From Karalla daura (Eukaryota > Chordata > Actinopteri > Chaetodontiformes > Leiognathidae), in NCBI GenBank assembly GCA_029224185.1, contig CM055196.1:17267509-17331508 (forward strand): a stretch of DNA of 64,000 bases. The letters run 5' to 3'. The notes beneath the pieces are model-generated. The model did not search any database, was not told the DNA's origin, and worked only from the letters and a program-made list of their open reading frames with translations. Below are positions 28,787 to 57,811 of this stretch, one piece after another. Positions within the stretch are counted from its first letter, which is position 1. Each line of letters starts with the position of its first letter. The translations under genes were made by a program, and so were the position numbers.

Positions 28787-30654
28787 GTGTGTTTGAGATT
28801 TGTGGCTGGCCCTTGACAGCGTTGGCTGTGAATTATCTCTGATTTTTATGGTCTGGATAAGTGTGGGTGAAAAACAAATGGATGGCAGGATGTTTGCATT
28901 TTGAAAATGTAGGGCAGTTTTGCCCTGGAAAGTTAAGGGTGAGCTCTCAGAGGTGTTGCATGTGTCACAACAACGGGCCCCAACAGGAAATCAGGGATCT
29001 GTCAAACAGGAAGGTCTGACCCCATGGAGGGGTGTTCCTCTTTTATTTTACCCCCTGTTTCTCTACAATGAGAGCAGCTGCTATCCAACACAAACACAAT
29101 CCAGCTATTGTCCAGAGACATCAGAACAGTAATATTTGATTTTTGTGGCATGAGATGAAACAGAGGAGATTAGAGGTTGCAAGCAGCGAGTGATGCCAGA
29201 CACATCCCCAACACCACACATGCTCATTCTTTAATCATGATCAAGTGCTGCCAATACTGGGAAATCTGAATTCCAAAGGCTGATCGGTGTCAAATGGGAC
29301 CAGCGCGGCCCCGTCTGTCTCTCTTACTTCAGACAGAGTGACTGATGGGACCTCCTGAAGCTGCTGCCTCAACAAAAGGCCAAACCTAAACACCCTCAAA
29401 ACACTCATAAACTCCACATCCCCGCCTTTACGTCTCGCGAAGTAGCCTCGACATCACATGCAACAGTTCAGACTCGTGTCTTTAGGTCCAGACTGATTTA
29501 CCGTCTGTCCTCAAATCTTTCTCTGTTTCCCTACGCTCGGCGCTCCTGCGAGCTCTCTGGGTGTGTTCCTGGCACCGAACGTGCAGATAGGATAAATAAA
29601 TCAGACACAGGCCCTCTGGAGAGCAGAGAAACTGACTGGAACGGGCTGCAGGGAATAAAGAAGACATCTGGCGGAGGAGCTGGAGCCTTTCTAAGGAGAG
29701 GAAAATGACTTGAAGAAAGACATTATGCGGGGACGACTACTGGAGCCTCCCACATCAGTTCTGTACATACGAAACCGTAGCTATAATATATTAAAAGGTT
29801 AGCGGTCTCTAAATATTTACACGCAGACACAGTCAGTGGTGGAGTCTAACCACATATGATACTACAAAGATTGCACATGGAGGAAAATGAAATGAAACAA
29901 GGGAGTAGTCTACTTTTTACCCTACAGTTTATACATATTTCATAGTTTAATTCACTTTGAAATTGAGATTTGCATATAAACAGTGTCAGTATCACTGTCA
30001 TCTCACTGTTAGCTCCCCTTTCAACAATGGCATAATGCAGTAAGACAAAACCTGAGAAATGTCTGAAACAAAACAACAAGCATATTTTAATATATGTAAT
30101 GCTAATCTAAGCATTTCAGTGGCCAGAGGGCAAGCATTGTCAGCCATTTTAGAGAGGGCACCGCATTTGTAGTCCAAACACAGATGAGGAGCTATGAAAA
30201 GTGGAACAGTTGATCCTCTATCAACCCCAGTCCCGGTGGGTTAGTGAACACGGATCCCATTAAATACTGAAGCTGCTGCATTCAGTGGAGGAGGCGGAGA
30301 AAACACACACACACAACATGCAGCAACCTCCATCTGCTGCGGTCAGCGCTGGCTCGGAGTCAGCCCAGCCTCCACACGCCGGCGTCTACGTACAGGAGTG
30401 CAGACGAAAACGGGAGTGAAAAGAGAAGCAGGAGGAGATGGATGGAGCGGGGAGGAGAGGGAGGGGCAGGGGGGAATAAAAGACCAGAAGAAGAGGCGAG
30501 AACAGCCATCCGCAACAAATGTGCTGCGAGGCTGTGGTATCAGGGTGACAGATGCATTATCATAGGTTAATGAGAAGCTTGGTGCTGCCTGTAGCTCCAA
30601 TCAGAGGAGAGTTGCCTTCACTGCCTCCAACATCAATCAGATCAGACACAAACT

Positions 30655-30804
30655 CTCAGACACACACAGGTCCCGCAGCACACACTGTACAGCTACACAT
30701 GCAGACCACAGGTACGCATACACAGGCACAGGCACACACACATCCAGCAATACACTTGAGACAGGTACACAGACATACACACAGAGGACTGGTACACAAA
30801 CACT

Positions 30805-30868
<64 letters not shown>

Positions 30869-31130
30869 CAGTCCAGCAATGCACATCAGACAGGCAGGCA
30901 CATAGACATAAACACAAAAAACAGGTACACAAACATTTTAAGTTCTAGCAGCATGCACAAGGCACACACACACACACACACATAGATATACAGTATACAG
31001 CAATTCACACAGTACTGATGTTCGCACAAATACAAGCACACACACAGACATACACTCAGACAGAGTTTTGGCAACACACTGATAGATACAGAAACACACT
31101 TAAGGCAGAAACACACAAACACACAGACAC
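30655..31130. repeat. Long imperfect CA-rich tract
   Basis: About 475 bp of CA-rich sequence with interruptions such as CACACAGG, ACAGGTACAC and ACATAGA. A pure CA core lies at 30808-30851. Confidence 0.85.
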
Positions 31131-33303
31131 ATAAAAGAGGCCTGGAGGGGTGGCACTGATACACAGCGTCATGGCTGCTACAAAGACTGCAGCGTGGTTA
31201 CAGGGTTTGTCAGAGACACAAGGAGAGATAATTAGAATTTTAAGCGCAGGCCCCGGGTGTGAGCACGAGAAAATGTCAGCCTGGGCCGGTGCTGTGATCC
31301 GTGCAGAACCGCACTTACTTGTACGAGTCAAATCCAGAACATCCTGGAGGTTTTCTCTTCTCATATAGCACACATCACTGGCACTGAATTCGTTTTATCT
31401 CTTGTCCTTCTGAGCTCTGATGATGCCACAAGGTTAACAAAGAGAGCACCCAGCACTCCAGACTCAGAAAAACAGGTTTTTTTCTCTATCTTGCTTCTCT
31501 TTCTGCAGCATTACATCGTCAGCCACCAGTGTCTCATCAACAATCAGTCAGTCGGCCTCCGCAGCCCAAAACACCCACGTGCATCCTCTGCATCTACAGA
31601 GAACCATTATTTTAGTGTCCAAGCCACCCAAAGTCTCCCCAGCTGCTTCATCAAAACGAGTCACGCAGCTGTCTGCAAAGAAAATGAAACGGGATAAATC
31701 ACGTCGCTGCTCGTTGGGTAGAAGCTGTGAGATCGAGGAAATATTACGCAACACCTTTGAAATTCAGTTTCTTCAAATGGAAATATGAACAAGTAGTTAG
31801 TTCGTTGATACTTTATTTAGGTGCAATACTCAAGTTAGGGGACTTCTACCAAGTGAAGTAGGCTTTCAAGAGCCAGCCAACACTTCCAGGCACAAACCTG
31901 TGCATGTTATTCTAGAAACCTTCACTGGCGTCCAGCACGGAAGAGTCTGAACACTCACAGATCTGTTTCACAGTGAAACCTCATTATAACTTCCTTAATT
32001 GCTCATTCTATGAGTATATATTCCCATAAATAGTAGCAGCACTTATGTTCTGGACTCTTTGTATGAGTCACAGCAACAATATAGTTGAGTCCAGTTCATA
32101 TTGTTCACGTTTTCCTGTTTACCTCCGTCTGCAGCGTGCGTCATGAGATGTCGTGTGGATCCATTGTGAATTCCAGTCAAAACAAGGAGGTCGCACTGTG
32201 CTGCTTGTCAGATTTTGACAAAATACAACCCTTACTTACAGGTGTTTCCTTAAAGGGGTATTGAGCCATAATTCTCATGAAGTCTGTACTCGTAATATCA
32301 TATCTGTTGGTAAGTCTCCTGTACCAGGAAGACGGACGTTCAAAACATTGTTTTATTGGACATTTTAATGAGATGTGGAAACAGTTCAGCCTCGCTCCAT
32401 ACAGAACAACTGGTCACATGACCCGTCATGAAACTTTGGTTTTGACACGACTGAAAAACCACCACGTACTGTAAGAGCATAAGAAATGTCTCTGCGATAT
32501 TACATTACCAGTTTTGTATTATAATATAATAGGTTTTGAGTGTTTCTAAAGGTAATGGAAACACACCTAAACATTGTGTAGAATGAATTTAGAGGAATAT
32601 AGTTCCCCTATATTAAGTAGGGAACTGGCTATAGTTTCAGGTGAGTCAGGGCTCCCTCTTCATATCTTCCTTCCTCTCTCTGTGTCTCTTGCTGGTGTTT
32701 GCAGGTAGAGCCGCAGCAGAGCGACCTCGGAGATCTCTGCTCTCCGCTGCCTCTGAAGAGGCCTCCTGGCGAGGAGAGCTCGCCCTTATCACGGTGGATT
32801 AGCCCACAAGAGGCCTGAGAGAGAGACGGTGCATCATCCTTCCCTGGCGCTGGATTGTGCGAGCCAGTGGGCAGGAAATGAGGCGGGGGACGCCCGCTGA
32901 CCTGCAGCCACTTGCGGGCGCTCAGCCTATCACAGAAACAATTTAAACAGCTAATGGAACTCGGCTGATCCTCTTTCCATCTCATACAGGACTCTGTGAC
33001 TCACACTGCTCATTTCTGATTAGAGCTCCTCAGGCTTTAAAGCAATCTGCACCAGACAGGGGGATAGAGCCGGCGAGTTATGTTATTACTCATATCTATC
33101 CGACGGATGTGTGTGTGTGTGTGTGTGTGCGTGAGTGAGTGAACTGAGTGCACACCGTTTGTTTAGACGTGATCCCAGAGAGAGATTAAAAACAGGAAAA
33201 GCATTGAGGGTCTGGGCGGGAGGAAGGCAGCAGGCAGATGGGTCAGTGTGCAGGTGGAGGTGGAGTAGGTGGCGGGGTGATGCCGGGGCATGTGGGGGCA
33301 TGA

Positions 33304-33347
33304 TCCTCCCAGCATCCTGGCACAATATGCACAGGATGCTGGGAGGA
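33304..33347. repeat. Perfect 16-bp inverted repeat with 12-nt loop
   Basis: TCCTCCCAGCATCCTG at 33304-33319 is exactly complementary to 33332-33347. The stem is too short for a miRNA precursor of usual size. It is not followed by a T run. Confidence 0.8.
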
Positions 33348-33389
33348 AGAGCCCAGTGGGCGGTGGGGCTGCAGCACAGACCCCCACCA

Positions 33390-33393
33390 CCAC

Positions 33394-33427
<34 letters not shown>
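33390..33427 (+). repeat. (CAT)n trinucleotide tract
   Basis: About 12 CAT units with a CAC-rich leader. Confidence 0.95.
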
Positions 33428-33470
33428 TATGCTGGAGCTGCAAAAGCTAAACCCTCACTCGCACAGGAAA

Positions 33471-34100
33471 TAATATTCTGATCTAAACCGGAATAAGAAG
33501 GTAGGCTGACAGAAACATGCAAACTGAGATATTTCAGAATGTCAACCTTAATAAGGTCATATCTGAAATAAGCATTAGTCAGCATGAGACATGTGGACTA
33601 AGCACCATATTCGGATTAGCATCTTTGCAGGACTTTTGCAGCATTTTGCCACATTGGGCATCTGTTGACAGTTCAGAGATGCATGTTCTGGGTCATGTCC
33701 AGTACAAGATGGAGGACAAGTAAGGAGAAGTGGCACTTTTGGGATGGGTTTGAAACTGGGGCATTGCTCCAGGGATATGACGACAGTGGAGGCTTTGGAT
33801 GGACTCAGACATGGGAATGGGGATATTTTTAAGCAAATAGCTGAACGAATGAGGGAGGCAGGATACATATGTTTGTCTGAGACTCTGAGTAGCAGCTGTT
33901 GTGGGTTGCAAAAAAACAAAGTAACACAAATGGCCACTCTGCTTCTACTTTCTCAATTTCCCATATCATGATTATAACGTGTATACGTGTAGTAAAGACT
34001 GTAATGTGGGCATGTCAATAGGCATTAATCTTATAGTCTTCAGCATGCATGTTGGAACATGAATGGAATGCTCTATATGAAACTCATGCAAAAACGATAT
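33471..34100 (-). mobile_element. Second interspersed element family, minus copy
   Basis: Inverted homologue of 16376-17118. On the plus strand it shows AATATTCTGATC at 33472, TTTTGCAGCATTTTGCCACA near 33635, AGAAGTGGCACTTTTGG near 33727, TGGACTCAGACATGGG near 33800 and GGAATGCTC near 34065. It also has an internal imperfect hairpin at 33531-33569, where the other copy has one. Confidence 0.6.
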
Positions 34101-34437
34101 TCACTATTCAGATTGTAGCTGTTCATCTTAGTGTGAGGCACATTGTGGTAAACACACGTCTCATCTGCACACACGTGGAAAGGTTGAACCTGCCTATCAC
34201 ACCAGTCTCGAGGGACACATGTTTTTCAGCCCAGCATGTACCTTTAAACTTCTCCAGGTTACTTAGAGCGCGTCGAGCGCACGGCCCTGACATCTTCATC
34301 ATTCATCCTCTTATTTCAGTCGCTCTCTGCGGGATCATCACACGTCCCACTTCCTCTGCCCTGGCTTCAGCCACTGACAGTTATGTGGAAACTAAACAGA
34401 GGAGGCTTTCCTTCCTCATCATGTTTGGCCTGGACCT

Positions 34438-34441
<4 letters not shown>

Positions 34442-34485
<44 letters not shown>
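34442..34485. repeat. (TG)n microsatellite, 44 bp
   Basis: Pure TG tract. Confidence 0.97.
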
Positions 34486-34486
<1 letters not shown>

Positions 34487-35981
34487 CCTGATGATGAGCC
34501 CAGCAGCAGCACATGATCCTGCATATAGCTGCCTCCTGTTTTCCTCTGGATTCAATAAACAAACAAATTAATAAATCCAAGACAACCCTGATTATTTTTT
34601 GATTTTTGGTTATTATGGTAATGTCATAAACAGAGGGGAACGGATTTAACCAGACACAATAGACAATTGAAATATTTTTGTGGCACTATTATTGTATTCT
34701 ATTCAACATACAAAATCAATTGCTCTCTTTGCACAAATCAACGAAGCAGACAAAGAAAAAGGATTCACTGTTTATTCCCCACCTTCAGCTCAGGTGCTCT
34801 GGCCATGTTGGATGGATGGGTGAACCTAGAGAGTCATTATCTAATGATTAAAATGTTGGTCATTATCTTGCTATATTGCATCATAGTTTGGTTCATAAGA
34901 GGTTTAAAAACAGTGTCAAAACATAGGCATCTTTTACATCCAAAACAGATTCAGTTTGATATTGGCAAAACCACATTGAATCTTTAAGATACTAGAGAGA
35001 GTAAATGTTGTTTTCCTTCCTTGAAGATCAACAAAATCACTCAATCTACTATTACTATGGACAGAGGAAAGCAACATATTTAACTTTGGCCAAATTTTCA
35101 ACACTGGTCTGGTGAATCCTGTTAATGCATGAGATGGTATATGATAGCATTCAGATTCACCTGATGGTAATGAAACACATTGAGCTGCCTCAATCATGTG
35201 TTTTTTCTCTCAACTGCTGTCTGTTTGGATGTTTGGATTTTTATATACGGTATATATAACCCAGTCCCTGTGGGGTCATACTGTCGGCGTCCACTAAATG
35301 TCAACAGGAAATGAAGCCTCATCCAGCTTGTTGTTTCCTCCTCTCTTCCTTTTGTCTTTTTCACAGCGTGGCCGGAGCTACCTGACGAGATGCGGCTCCG
35401 CAGGCTGCGGAGAGGAGACGAGAAGACTCAGCTGTGCTTATTACGCTGAGGTTAAGAGTCCGAGTCGACGGAGGGTTGGAGCAGAGGGGTCCACGCTGCG
35501 ATTGTGCTGTTTTGGTTTAAAAGCAAGTGGTCCATGAGTCAGTGATGTGGTATTAACTTCTGGCACGACGTGACATCATGTGGCTCGCTGGGCCTGATAA
35601 GAGCCCTGCTCTGAAATCGTACAATACAGAGATTTTTTTGTATTTACGGTGGAGGAGAAAATCGTGTTATCAAAATGAACCGACTGGATGTGGAGCTCTT
35701 TGTTCTGCTCAGTCACAGGGCAGTCAGAGAGAATTAAGAGGGAAATACAAAGACTTCATTGGGAAATTAAAAAGAAAAAAAAAGAGGAATGGATTTGTTT
35801 AGAAGTGTAGAGCTGAGAGGGTTGTGAGGAAGTCGTTTCTTAAGGGTCAGCACGAGGGGCACAATTAGCAAAAACAAAAAGCCTTAAAACATAATGAATC
35901 CACTGATGACATCAATTTCATTTTACTCATAAAATGCTTGAACTTTGCTTATCCAGATGCAGGATCATTGTTGGTTGCATT

Positions 35982-35995
35982 CTGCCACCTGCTGG
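35982..35995 (-). promoter_or_regulatory. CTCF-like binding motif (minus orientation)
   Basis: The plus strand reads CTGCCACCTGCTGG, whose complement CCAGCAGGTGGCAG fits the CTCF core consensus at every informative position. It lies about 2 kb downstream of the cd82 stop. The match is visible in sequence; occupancy is inferred. Confidence 0.5.
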
Positions 35996-36335
35996 TAGCT
36001 TTAGGTACTAATCAGGACACGATCACAGGACACATACAACACTATCCACTCAACACATACACACACATAGGCACACGCACACACAAAAAACACACCCAAC
36101 AACAAATCCTAGTGGGTTCCAATTTATTAATAATTCTCGATAATAAAAAGAAACATTTTCATACCATGGCAAAACAGGTTGACAATTATTTTTTTGTACT
36201 TAAGATTTTTTTTGCAAAAGTGTAAAAATATCCTACACAATAAAAAAAGCCTTAAATAAATCTTCTAATTTGGCAGGTTAGAAAATAAGAGCTGAACGTC
36301 ATTCTGACAGACGGCCGCATTTTCCCAAAGAGCGG

Positions 36336-36341
36336 TTTATT
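36336..36341 (-). terminator. Candidate polyadenylation signal (AATAAA) for cd82
   Basis: This is the first AATAAA I noticed on the minus strand downstream of the stop, about 1.65 kb away. A second lies at 36128-36123. A 3' UTR of this size would be plausible, but the choice of site cannot be proven without transcript data. Confidence 0.25.
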
Positions 36342-37732
36342 CCCTCGTGTGTGATTGAAACATGATGACTTGTGAGAAGGCAAGAAAAACCTACCAGCCA
36401 CATGAAAGTGCAATCTAGCAACTAAATTAACCATAAATTCAGCTGTAATAGTGTGTCTGAAGCAGAAAGGAGGGGTGGAGACGGGGACGGGGAAAGCGAA
36501 AACTTTGACTTTGTAAAAACATTTTTTAGAGAGGATCTCATGGGCCGAAGAACACTCACTCTCTGGCCACAGCGGCCTCTGAAATATGCAATCATTGCTG
36601 GATTTCAACATATTTCTCTGCTCTTGTTACCAATAATGAAAACCAGGCAATTTGACTTGTGGGAAAACAAACAATCACGCAGAGAAGGGGGGGAAACTAC
36701 ACTGTGGTCACACAGCTGGTTTTGCAAAGACTCTCGCTAAAAAAAACAACAGATTCTTCCAAACGCAGGCAGGTGTGAGAAACACGAATAATGTCCAAAT
36801 GCCGCATTTAAAGCAGAGGAGTGGAAAATACAGCACATGTGTGAGGACGCATGAACTCTGCGAGGTTCCAATTCTTCTGATTCAGGCCTGAATGGAGCCG
36901 TGGAGCTGCTGCTGCTGAGGCAGCTTCACTCTGTACTTCATAGACAACAGGCCGGATGTGATGAACAATGGGGCTCTCACAACAATGGCATGTGGGGGAC
37001 AGCTCTCCCATATAAAATGCTGACAAAGCACTAAAGTGCTAAAAAATCCATTCTCAAAGTCATATGTACATGTACAAAAACAACCCCCCCCCCCAAAAAA
37101 AAACAGAGATGATTATTCAAAAAACAAGGACAAAAGGAATCGAAATAGTCACTCAACACGTCACACACACACCTACTTCCTGCAGAACTACTCTTTTCGG
37201 GGAGCTACAGACGACCAGTCAGACACAGAGTACGTGTGTTCAGAGTGGGGTGGACGGCGGCAGGGTGGAGGCGGGCGTGAGCGGAGGTGGATGTGAGGGC
37301 TAAAGGAGCGGGGAAAGGAGCAGATGAAAGGCGGCTGGAAGCTTCACCGCAGCAGCCCCGGGGCCTCGGCTCCACCCACTGCACCAAAAATACCAGGATC
37401 ACACAGGGGCCCCCACCACACGCCCGCCTGGACCGCCCGCCCGTCCTCCTCTCATCTCGTCTGAGTCGTCTCTCCCGTCTCCAACCCTCACTAAAGTGCT
37501 CTCTCTACGACTGTGTGAAGCGCTTCATCGAGGTCGGCCACAAAGACAACCGGAACACAAACACAAACACTTGCATATCGTCAAAAATCGAAAGGGAGCT
37601 CTCAGGCTTTTTACACTGGAACAAAAGACAGAACCACAAAACATCGTCAGCATCCCCTTACAAAACACAAAATGATGAGACAACAAGGCCAACTTGTGGA
37701 TTGGAGTCCAACAAGTGTGTCAAGCTTGAGTG

Positions 37733-37784
<52 letters not shown>

Positions 37785-37914
37785 GAGCGGGAGAAATTTG
37801 CACAGCTGTCCATGCAGGAGAAGCTGAAATGGTGGAGACAGCTGTCTTAATTTGTGTGTTGTTCATAGGAATGTGAGACATGGGAGTCTGTCCATCTGCG
37901 TGAATGTGTGCGTA

Positions 37915-37945
<31 letters not shown>

Positions 37946-37981
37946 GTGTGTGAGGGGTGTGAGGCTGGCTCTGTCCGCAGC
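36342..37981 (-). other. Presumed cd82 3' UTR and adjacent downstream DNA
   Basis: No coding exon was recognised here. The stretch holds TG tracts at 37735-37782 and 37918-37950 (CA on the sense strand), a run of C near 37085-37094 and a GC-rich stretch at 37225-37460. Its extent as UTR is inferred from the candidate AATAAA only. Confidence 0.35.
37735..37782. repeat. (TG)n microsatellite in presumed cd82 3' UTR
   Basis: Pure TG tract of 48 bp, CA on the cd82 sense strand. Confidence 0.97.
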
Positions 37982-53271
<15,290 letters not shown>

Positions 53272-55849
53272 GGCTGCGTTCCTGGAGAACAGAAATACGT
53301 AGAGTTTATTGGTTAGATCGGACCTCAGAGGCAGACAACAGGCGGGGGAGCGGTCACAACAGACCAAACAAAGAGAGGTAGCCTTCAGAGAGCACAGGAA
53401 GACAGCCGCAGGACAAGGACGCGGGCAAAGCTGCACAGTTGGGTTCCCGATTAAAACGTGGCTTTAATCTTCAAAGCAACAACATAAGCCCCATTCATTT
53501 TCAACAGTCACATTTCTCCAGTCTGACACCGCGCCACCTGCTCTAATCCCCCACTTTTACAGAACAACATTAAGGCCCGGGGTCTGAAATCTCAGCCTGT
53601 GTGACGCGGCTGAGGCACGCTTGTTAAGGAACGCGCTTTCTACTCCAGACAAACACATGGTGAGGACGCACGGGGAGGAGGACCACCACAGTCGGAGTCC
53701 GGCGGTGGAGTCATGGTGGCTGTGTGGAGGCCGTGACAGCGTGTGGTTCCACAAACCCTCGTCTACACGAGCTGGGGAAACGAGGCCCAACCGCTCCACC
53801 GTGTTTACTAGCAGCGACAGAGTAAACATCGTACCTGCGACCGTGCCCTTACAGACTCACACGTGTGCTACCTGGCTGTGAATATCTGTGAATGTGTGAA
53901 ATGTACGTGCAGTTTATTGTGAGATTTGACTGGGTTTACAGTTCTCTTTTACAGTCTAGTTTTCCTTATTTTACAGCTTTTACTGCTTGCTCATGAGCTG
54001 CATGATGCAGCTCCACTTGGCACTCAAACGTATGTCATGTACTTTGTGATTTCCAGTCCTATTTCATCACAGTTGTATGACCGAGTAGTATGTCTAATAG
54101 CTACCTGGCAATCGGTGTGATGTTTCTGATTTGGACTTAGCAGGTTCGATGTTATGGAGCATGTTATTGGACTCGTTTCCGTTGCAGACCTAAGTCACTT
54201 TCTCTCCATTCATATGGTAGAGGCCTGGGTGCTCGACACAGCATTTACATAGTTTGGGGTTCATTATCTTGTCCAGGAATACATCAGCATGTAGAATGCA
54301 GGAGCTGGGAGCTTCAGATAAGGCGACCACCATGTTGCACAAACATGAGGTACACAGAAATGCAAAAATTTCAGTTTGGACAATTACTTTGACATGTGCC
54401 CTGTTACCACCAGCACACAGAACTGTGCACAGCCTTCACACATAGAGTGCGAGCAGCCTTCCTGTGAGCAGCGCGGTCCTCTGAGGAAACACCTGTAGGC
54501 CAGACACACACTGCTCCTAACAGGACTGCAGGGATTCTTTCTCTCTGAATCTCTCTGTCGCTCTCTCTTTCTGGCAGCCGTGATTCAGCCCGGGCTCCGC
54601 GAATCCAGAGGAAATATTTACCGCAGCCAGACCTTTTCCCTTCAGTGGGAGCACTGAAAATACAACCAGCCATTGTGGTTATTTGAGGAGTCTGAAAATA
54701 TCACATGAAGAAAACTCCCTGTGTATCAGATGACAGGCGGCTCTCTTCTCCCCGTTTTATTTCGCATCAGAGCTGCAGGTTCGTCCCAGAGTCTGGGCTG
54801 TAAGGCTGTGTGCTCAGTCCTGCTCTGAACAGCCTGCAGCTGCTTTTGGAAGCAACACCCTGCAGCTTTACGTGCATTGTTCCCGACCAAAAAAAAAGGC
54901 ATACAAGTGCTTAACAATGGCGTCAAACTTCAATGCTCCCTAAAAGGTTGTTTCACCAGTTTAATCTCTTTTGAGTTCCTGTGTCAACAGACATGCAAAC
55001 ATATTGACTTAGTACTTTCTTATGCCTCTTCAGTTATTTCAGTGTGCATGTGTGTAAACAGGAAGTGAAAAGAGAAGTAAAAATCTCAAAAGAAAAAGAA
55101 CACAGTTTGGTGACAGGACATGAGCTGCCTCCTAATTGATATATATTAATATTAATATGAAGCAGAATGCTCAAGAAAAGCACTCCTCTGTAATAAGGTC
55201 ATCAGGATGTTGTTTCAACACGTTGTTTCAGCATAAAAACAACTTTACAACATCAATTTCAATACTTCAATACTTGTGGGTTTGTAGCATTATTGAAACT
55301 CTCAAAGTACTGATTTACCCCCAAACATTAAAATATCTAATGAAGCCAGAGGTTAGTATAAATATTATTACCACGTAAACTAGGTTATTAAATGCAGCTG
55401 ATAACCCAAATACCCACAGATTTTCATGTTTACAAAACTGAACAGGGAATGAAGCCCGAGCCACGGTGCAGATACCCCTGCAAAGCAGATAATCCCTAAA
55501 GGAGATTTCTGGTCTTTATGTCTCGATGGTGAGCAGCAGCGTGGATTAAAGGTGGCTTAGTTATGACAGCCATTGTTTGTTGACTGAGCCATCTGATAAG
55601 AATTTCCCGCGATGCCTCAGTGCTCGATGCTGGCAGACGATACAGCTTGTCCCGGAGCGACCAGACACTGAAGCTGAACCAGAAATACACTCGCAGTTTG
55701 TGCACAACATCCAGGGAAGCTCTCCAGATACTTCAAAACCATGGAGACGTGGACTGACAAAACCTTTTCAGCTCGGATTTGCTGAGTAACGACAGTCTAG
55801 GCCTGACAAAAGATGTACCCAGATGCAGGGCCTATAAAATCAACATGTT

Positions 55850-56322
55850 ATCATTCACTGAGGGGCTGCTTCAAAAAAAACTGCAAGTGAAACTGAGCAG
55901 AGATAGATCGTGACAAAAGACATGAGCATGAGGCAGCACAGTGGTGACGTTTCCGGTGAAATGACAGTGTGTGCTCCGTCGTCTTCCTCAATATCTGATT
56001 CCTCCTCTGATTGTAGCTAAAACATGTGAGGCTGGACGTGTGTGCCGTCCACACTGTTATCAATTGAGAAACCACTTAGATCAAGAAAAAAGCACATGAA
56101 TTCACACGAAAAGTCAAGACAGTCAGTCAACATAAAGCATACATGGTTGCCAGATATGTGTGAAAGAGCATCAAATCCGTGCAGAATATTCCCACTCCTT
56201 AGAAACAGGTTGTAAAAGACTCAAAACAGCACGCAAGGCTGATTTCTGATGAATCTTTCAAAGCTTCCATACAGTATGACCACTACAGAACAAGGATAAA
56301 TAGTCCATTTGACCATTGTACA
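55850..56322 (+). mobile_element. TTAA-family element copy in cd82 intron 1
   Basis: Contains GGTGACGTTTCCGGTGAAATG, CTTCCTCAATATCTGATTCC, GTGCAGAATATTCCCACTCC and ACAGAACAAGGATAAATAG. It ends CCATTTGACCATTGTAC. Confidence 0.6.
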
Positions 56323-57289
56323 ACTGTGCTCGTCGATCCAAACTAAGGACGGGAAAGTATGCAGGAAGTTGCACATGGAGCCAAAGAACATGTCGTGTGA
56401 CACGTCGTCCTCCTATCAGAGCCGGTACTGAAAACGCGGCTGACAGCGGACAGGGCGGAGGTTCATCTGAGGTGCAGCAGATACAGTAGCACTTCACTCA
56501 GGTTAGAGATGCTGAAACCATCCGAGGCTGACATATGACTGACTCAGACAAAAAAAAAGAGAAACTCTGTGACCTCACAGAGCCACATTTCCCATTATCA
56601 GCCTACGTTTCCGTTCTTGTGAATGGGTACAAGGTGTGATCAGCATCGAGCATCGTGGAGGGTAACAACAAGAGACCGCGAAGGAGCACGCTGCACAGAT
56701 GATCGTGAGGGAGATACTGGCAGCAGATGGCATCGCGTGCATCAGTAACATTCCTACCAAACAGTCGGGCAACGTGCCAACCTCCATCCAAAACCACCTC
56801 CAATCACATCCATATCTGACCCATTTACACATCTGTGCGGCCTCCACAGCCACATGAACCTCATCCCACCATCTTGTTAAAACCCCCAATACCACACCAG
56901 AAGCCCAATGGCCCCATTTAACACCAATACCAACACTGTCAGGCCTCTGTACAATCAGACACTGACATATATGACTGTTAGAGCAACAGGAAGTGTCAGA
57001 GGCGCCTCTGAGAACAGCCAATGTTGAGCACATTTGCATTACTAATGATTCAGCGAGCAGACGCCACTTGGATGATGCAAAGTCTATCTGAAGGGTAGAA
57101 CATGTTTAATCAGTCCCGAGCCTCACAAAACTGTAGGATGGAGGGGATTTCCCATTGAGTATCATACACTTTATTTACTGTAGGTGACGGGCATGAAGAG
57201 CCTGGAAACTTCCCACCACAGAGTATCTCTGATCTCCACTTTCTACTATCAGACGTCACTCATCATTGGTGTATAAGACACAGTTCAAG

Positions 57290-57811
57290 TGCTATCTTAC
57301 AAGCCCGTTTACACTCATACAGAAAGTGTGGGAAAGTTACGGTCTGGTTACCTGGCAGCCACACATAATGTTGATTGAATGTCTTTCCTAAAACTCACAT
57401 GAATGATCATGAAACTTCACGCTCTTCGCAAACCAACGGAGCTTTGCAATCTCCTCCTGAACGAAGCGGTAACTGGAGCGCTGCAGCTCATGGAGTCCAC
57501 ACACATCCAGCCTTAGAGGTTTGAGACACAATTTTGAGCCAGATACTGAGGAACAAGCAGGAGTGTGTACACTGACATTTTACCGGAAACCTCATCAAAT
57601 TACTGCCTCACAGCCACCTGCTAATGTGGTAGCCATGGCCCACATTCTGTCTCTGATCAGATTTGTCTGATTTTTTAGTTGCCATTTCAAAATCTGAAAT
57701 TTCTACATGAATGAGAATGTGGCAACATTATTTGACTTGCTCTACATCTTTAAAAGCCTTTTGTTCAACAAAGCCAAGGTAAAAGTCCCCTTTTTCTGTT
57801 CAAGGTGCCCT
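57290..57811 (-). mobile_element. TTAA-family element, reverse copy in cd82 intron 1
   Basis: The high end reads CAAGGTGCCCT then TTAA at 57812-57815. Read on the minus strand the element begins AGGGCACCTTG, followed by ACTTTTACCTTGGCTTTG. The low boundary is approximate. Confidence 0.6.

Larger units (their letters stand above)
28787..33470. other. Intergenic, CA-rich in the middle
   Basis: Contains the CA-rich tract at 30655-31130, the perfect hairpin at 33304 and the CAT tract. No exon was recognised. A GC-rich stretch at 32640-32990 has an open frame on minus without recognisable content. Confidence 0.6.
34101..36335. other. Intergenic downstream of cd82
   Basis: Holds the TG tract at 34442, a GC-richer patch at 35365-35480 with an acceptor-like TTTTTCACAG but no recognisable exon, and the CTCF-like motif at 35982. 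Confidence 0.6.

Noticed and set aside
32706..32805. Possible plus-strand exon after TGTTTGCAG
   Set aside because: A short open frame (VEPQQSDLGDLCSPLP) follows, but it matches nothing I know and stops within about 100 nt.
35365..35460. Possible exon after TTTTTCACAG
   Set aside because: A good acceptor-like site and GC-rich sequence, but the translated frames resemble no protein and no matching donor is evident.
56575..57039. 154-codon minus-strand frame in cd82 intron 1
   Set aside because: Cysteine-rich but with no recognisable family. It lies in an intron between two repeat copies. Kept as unidentified.
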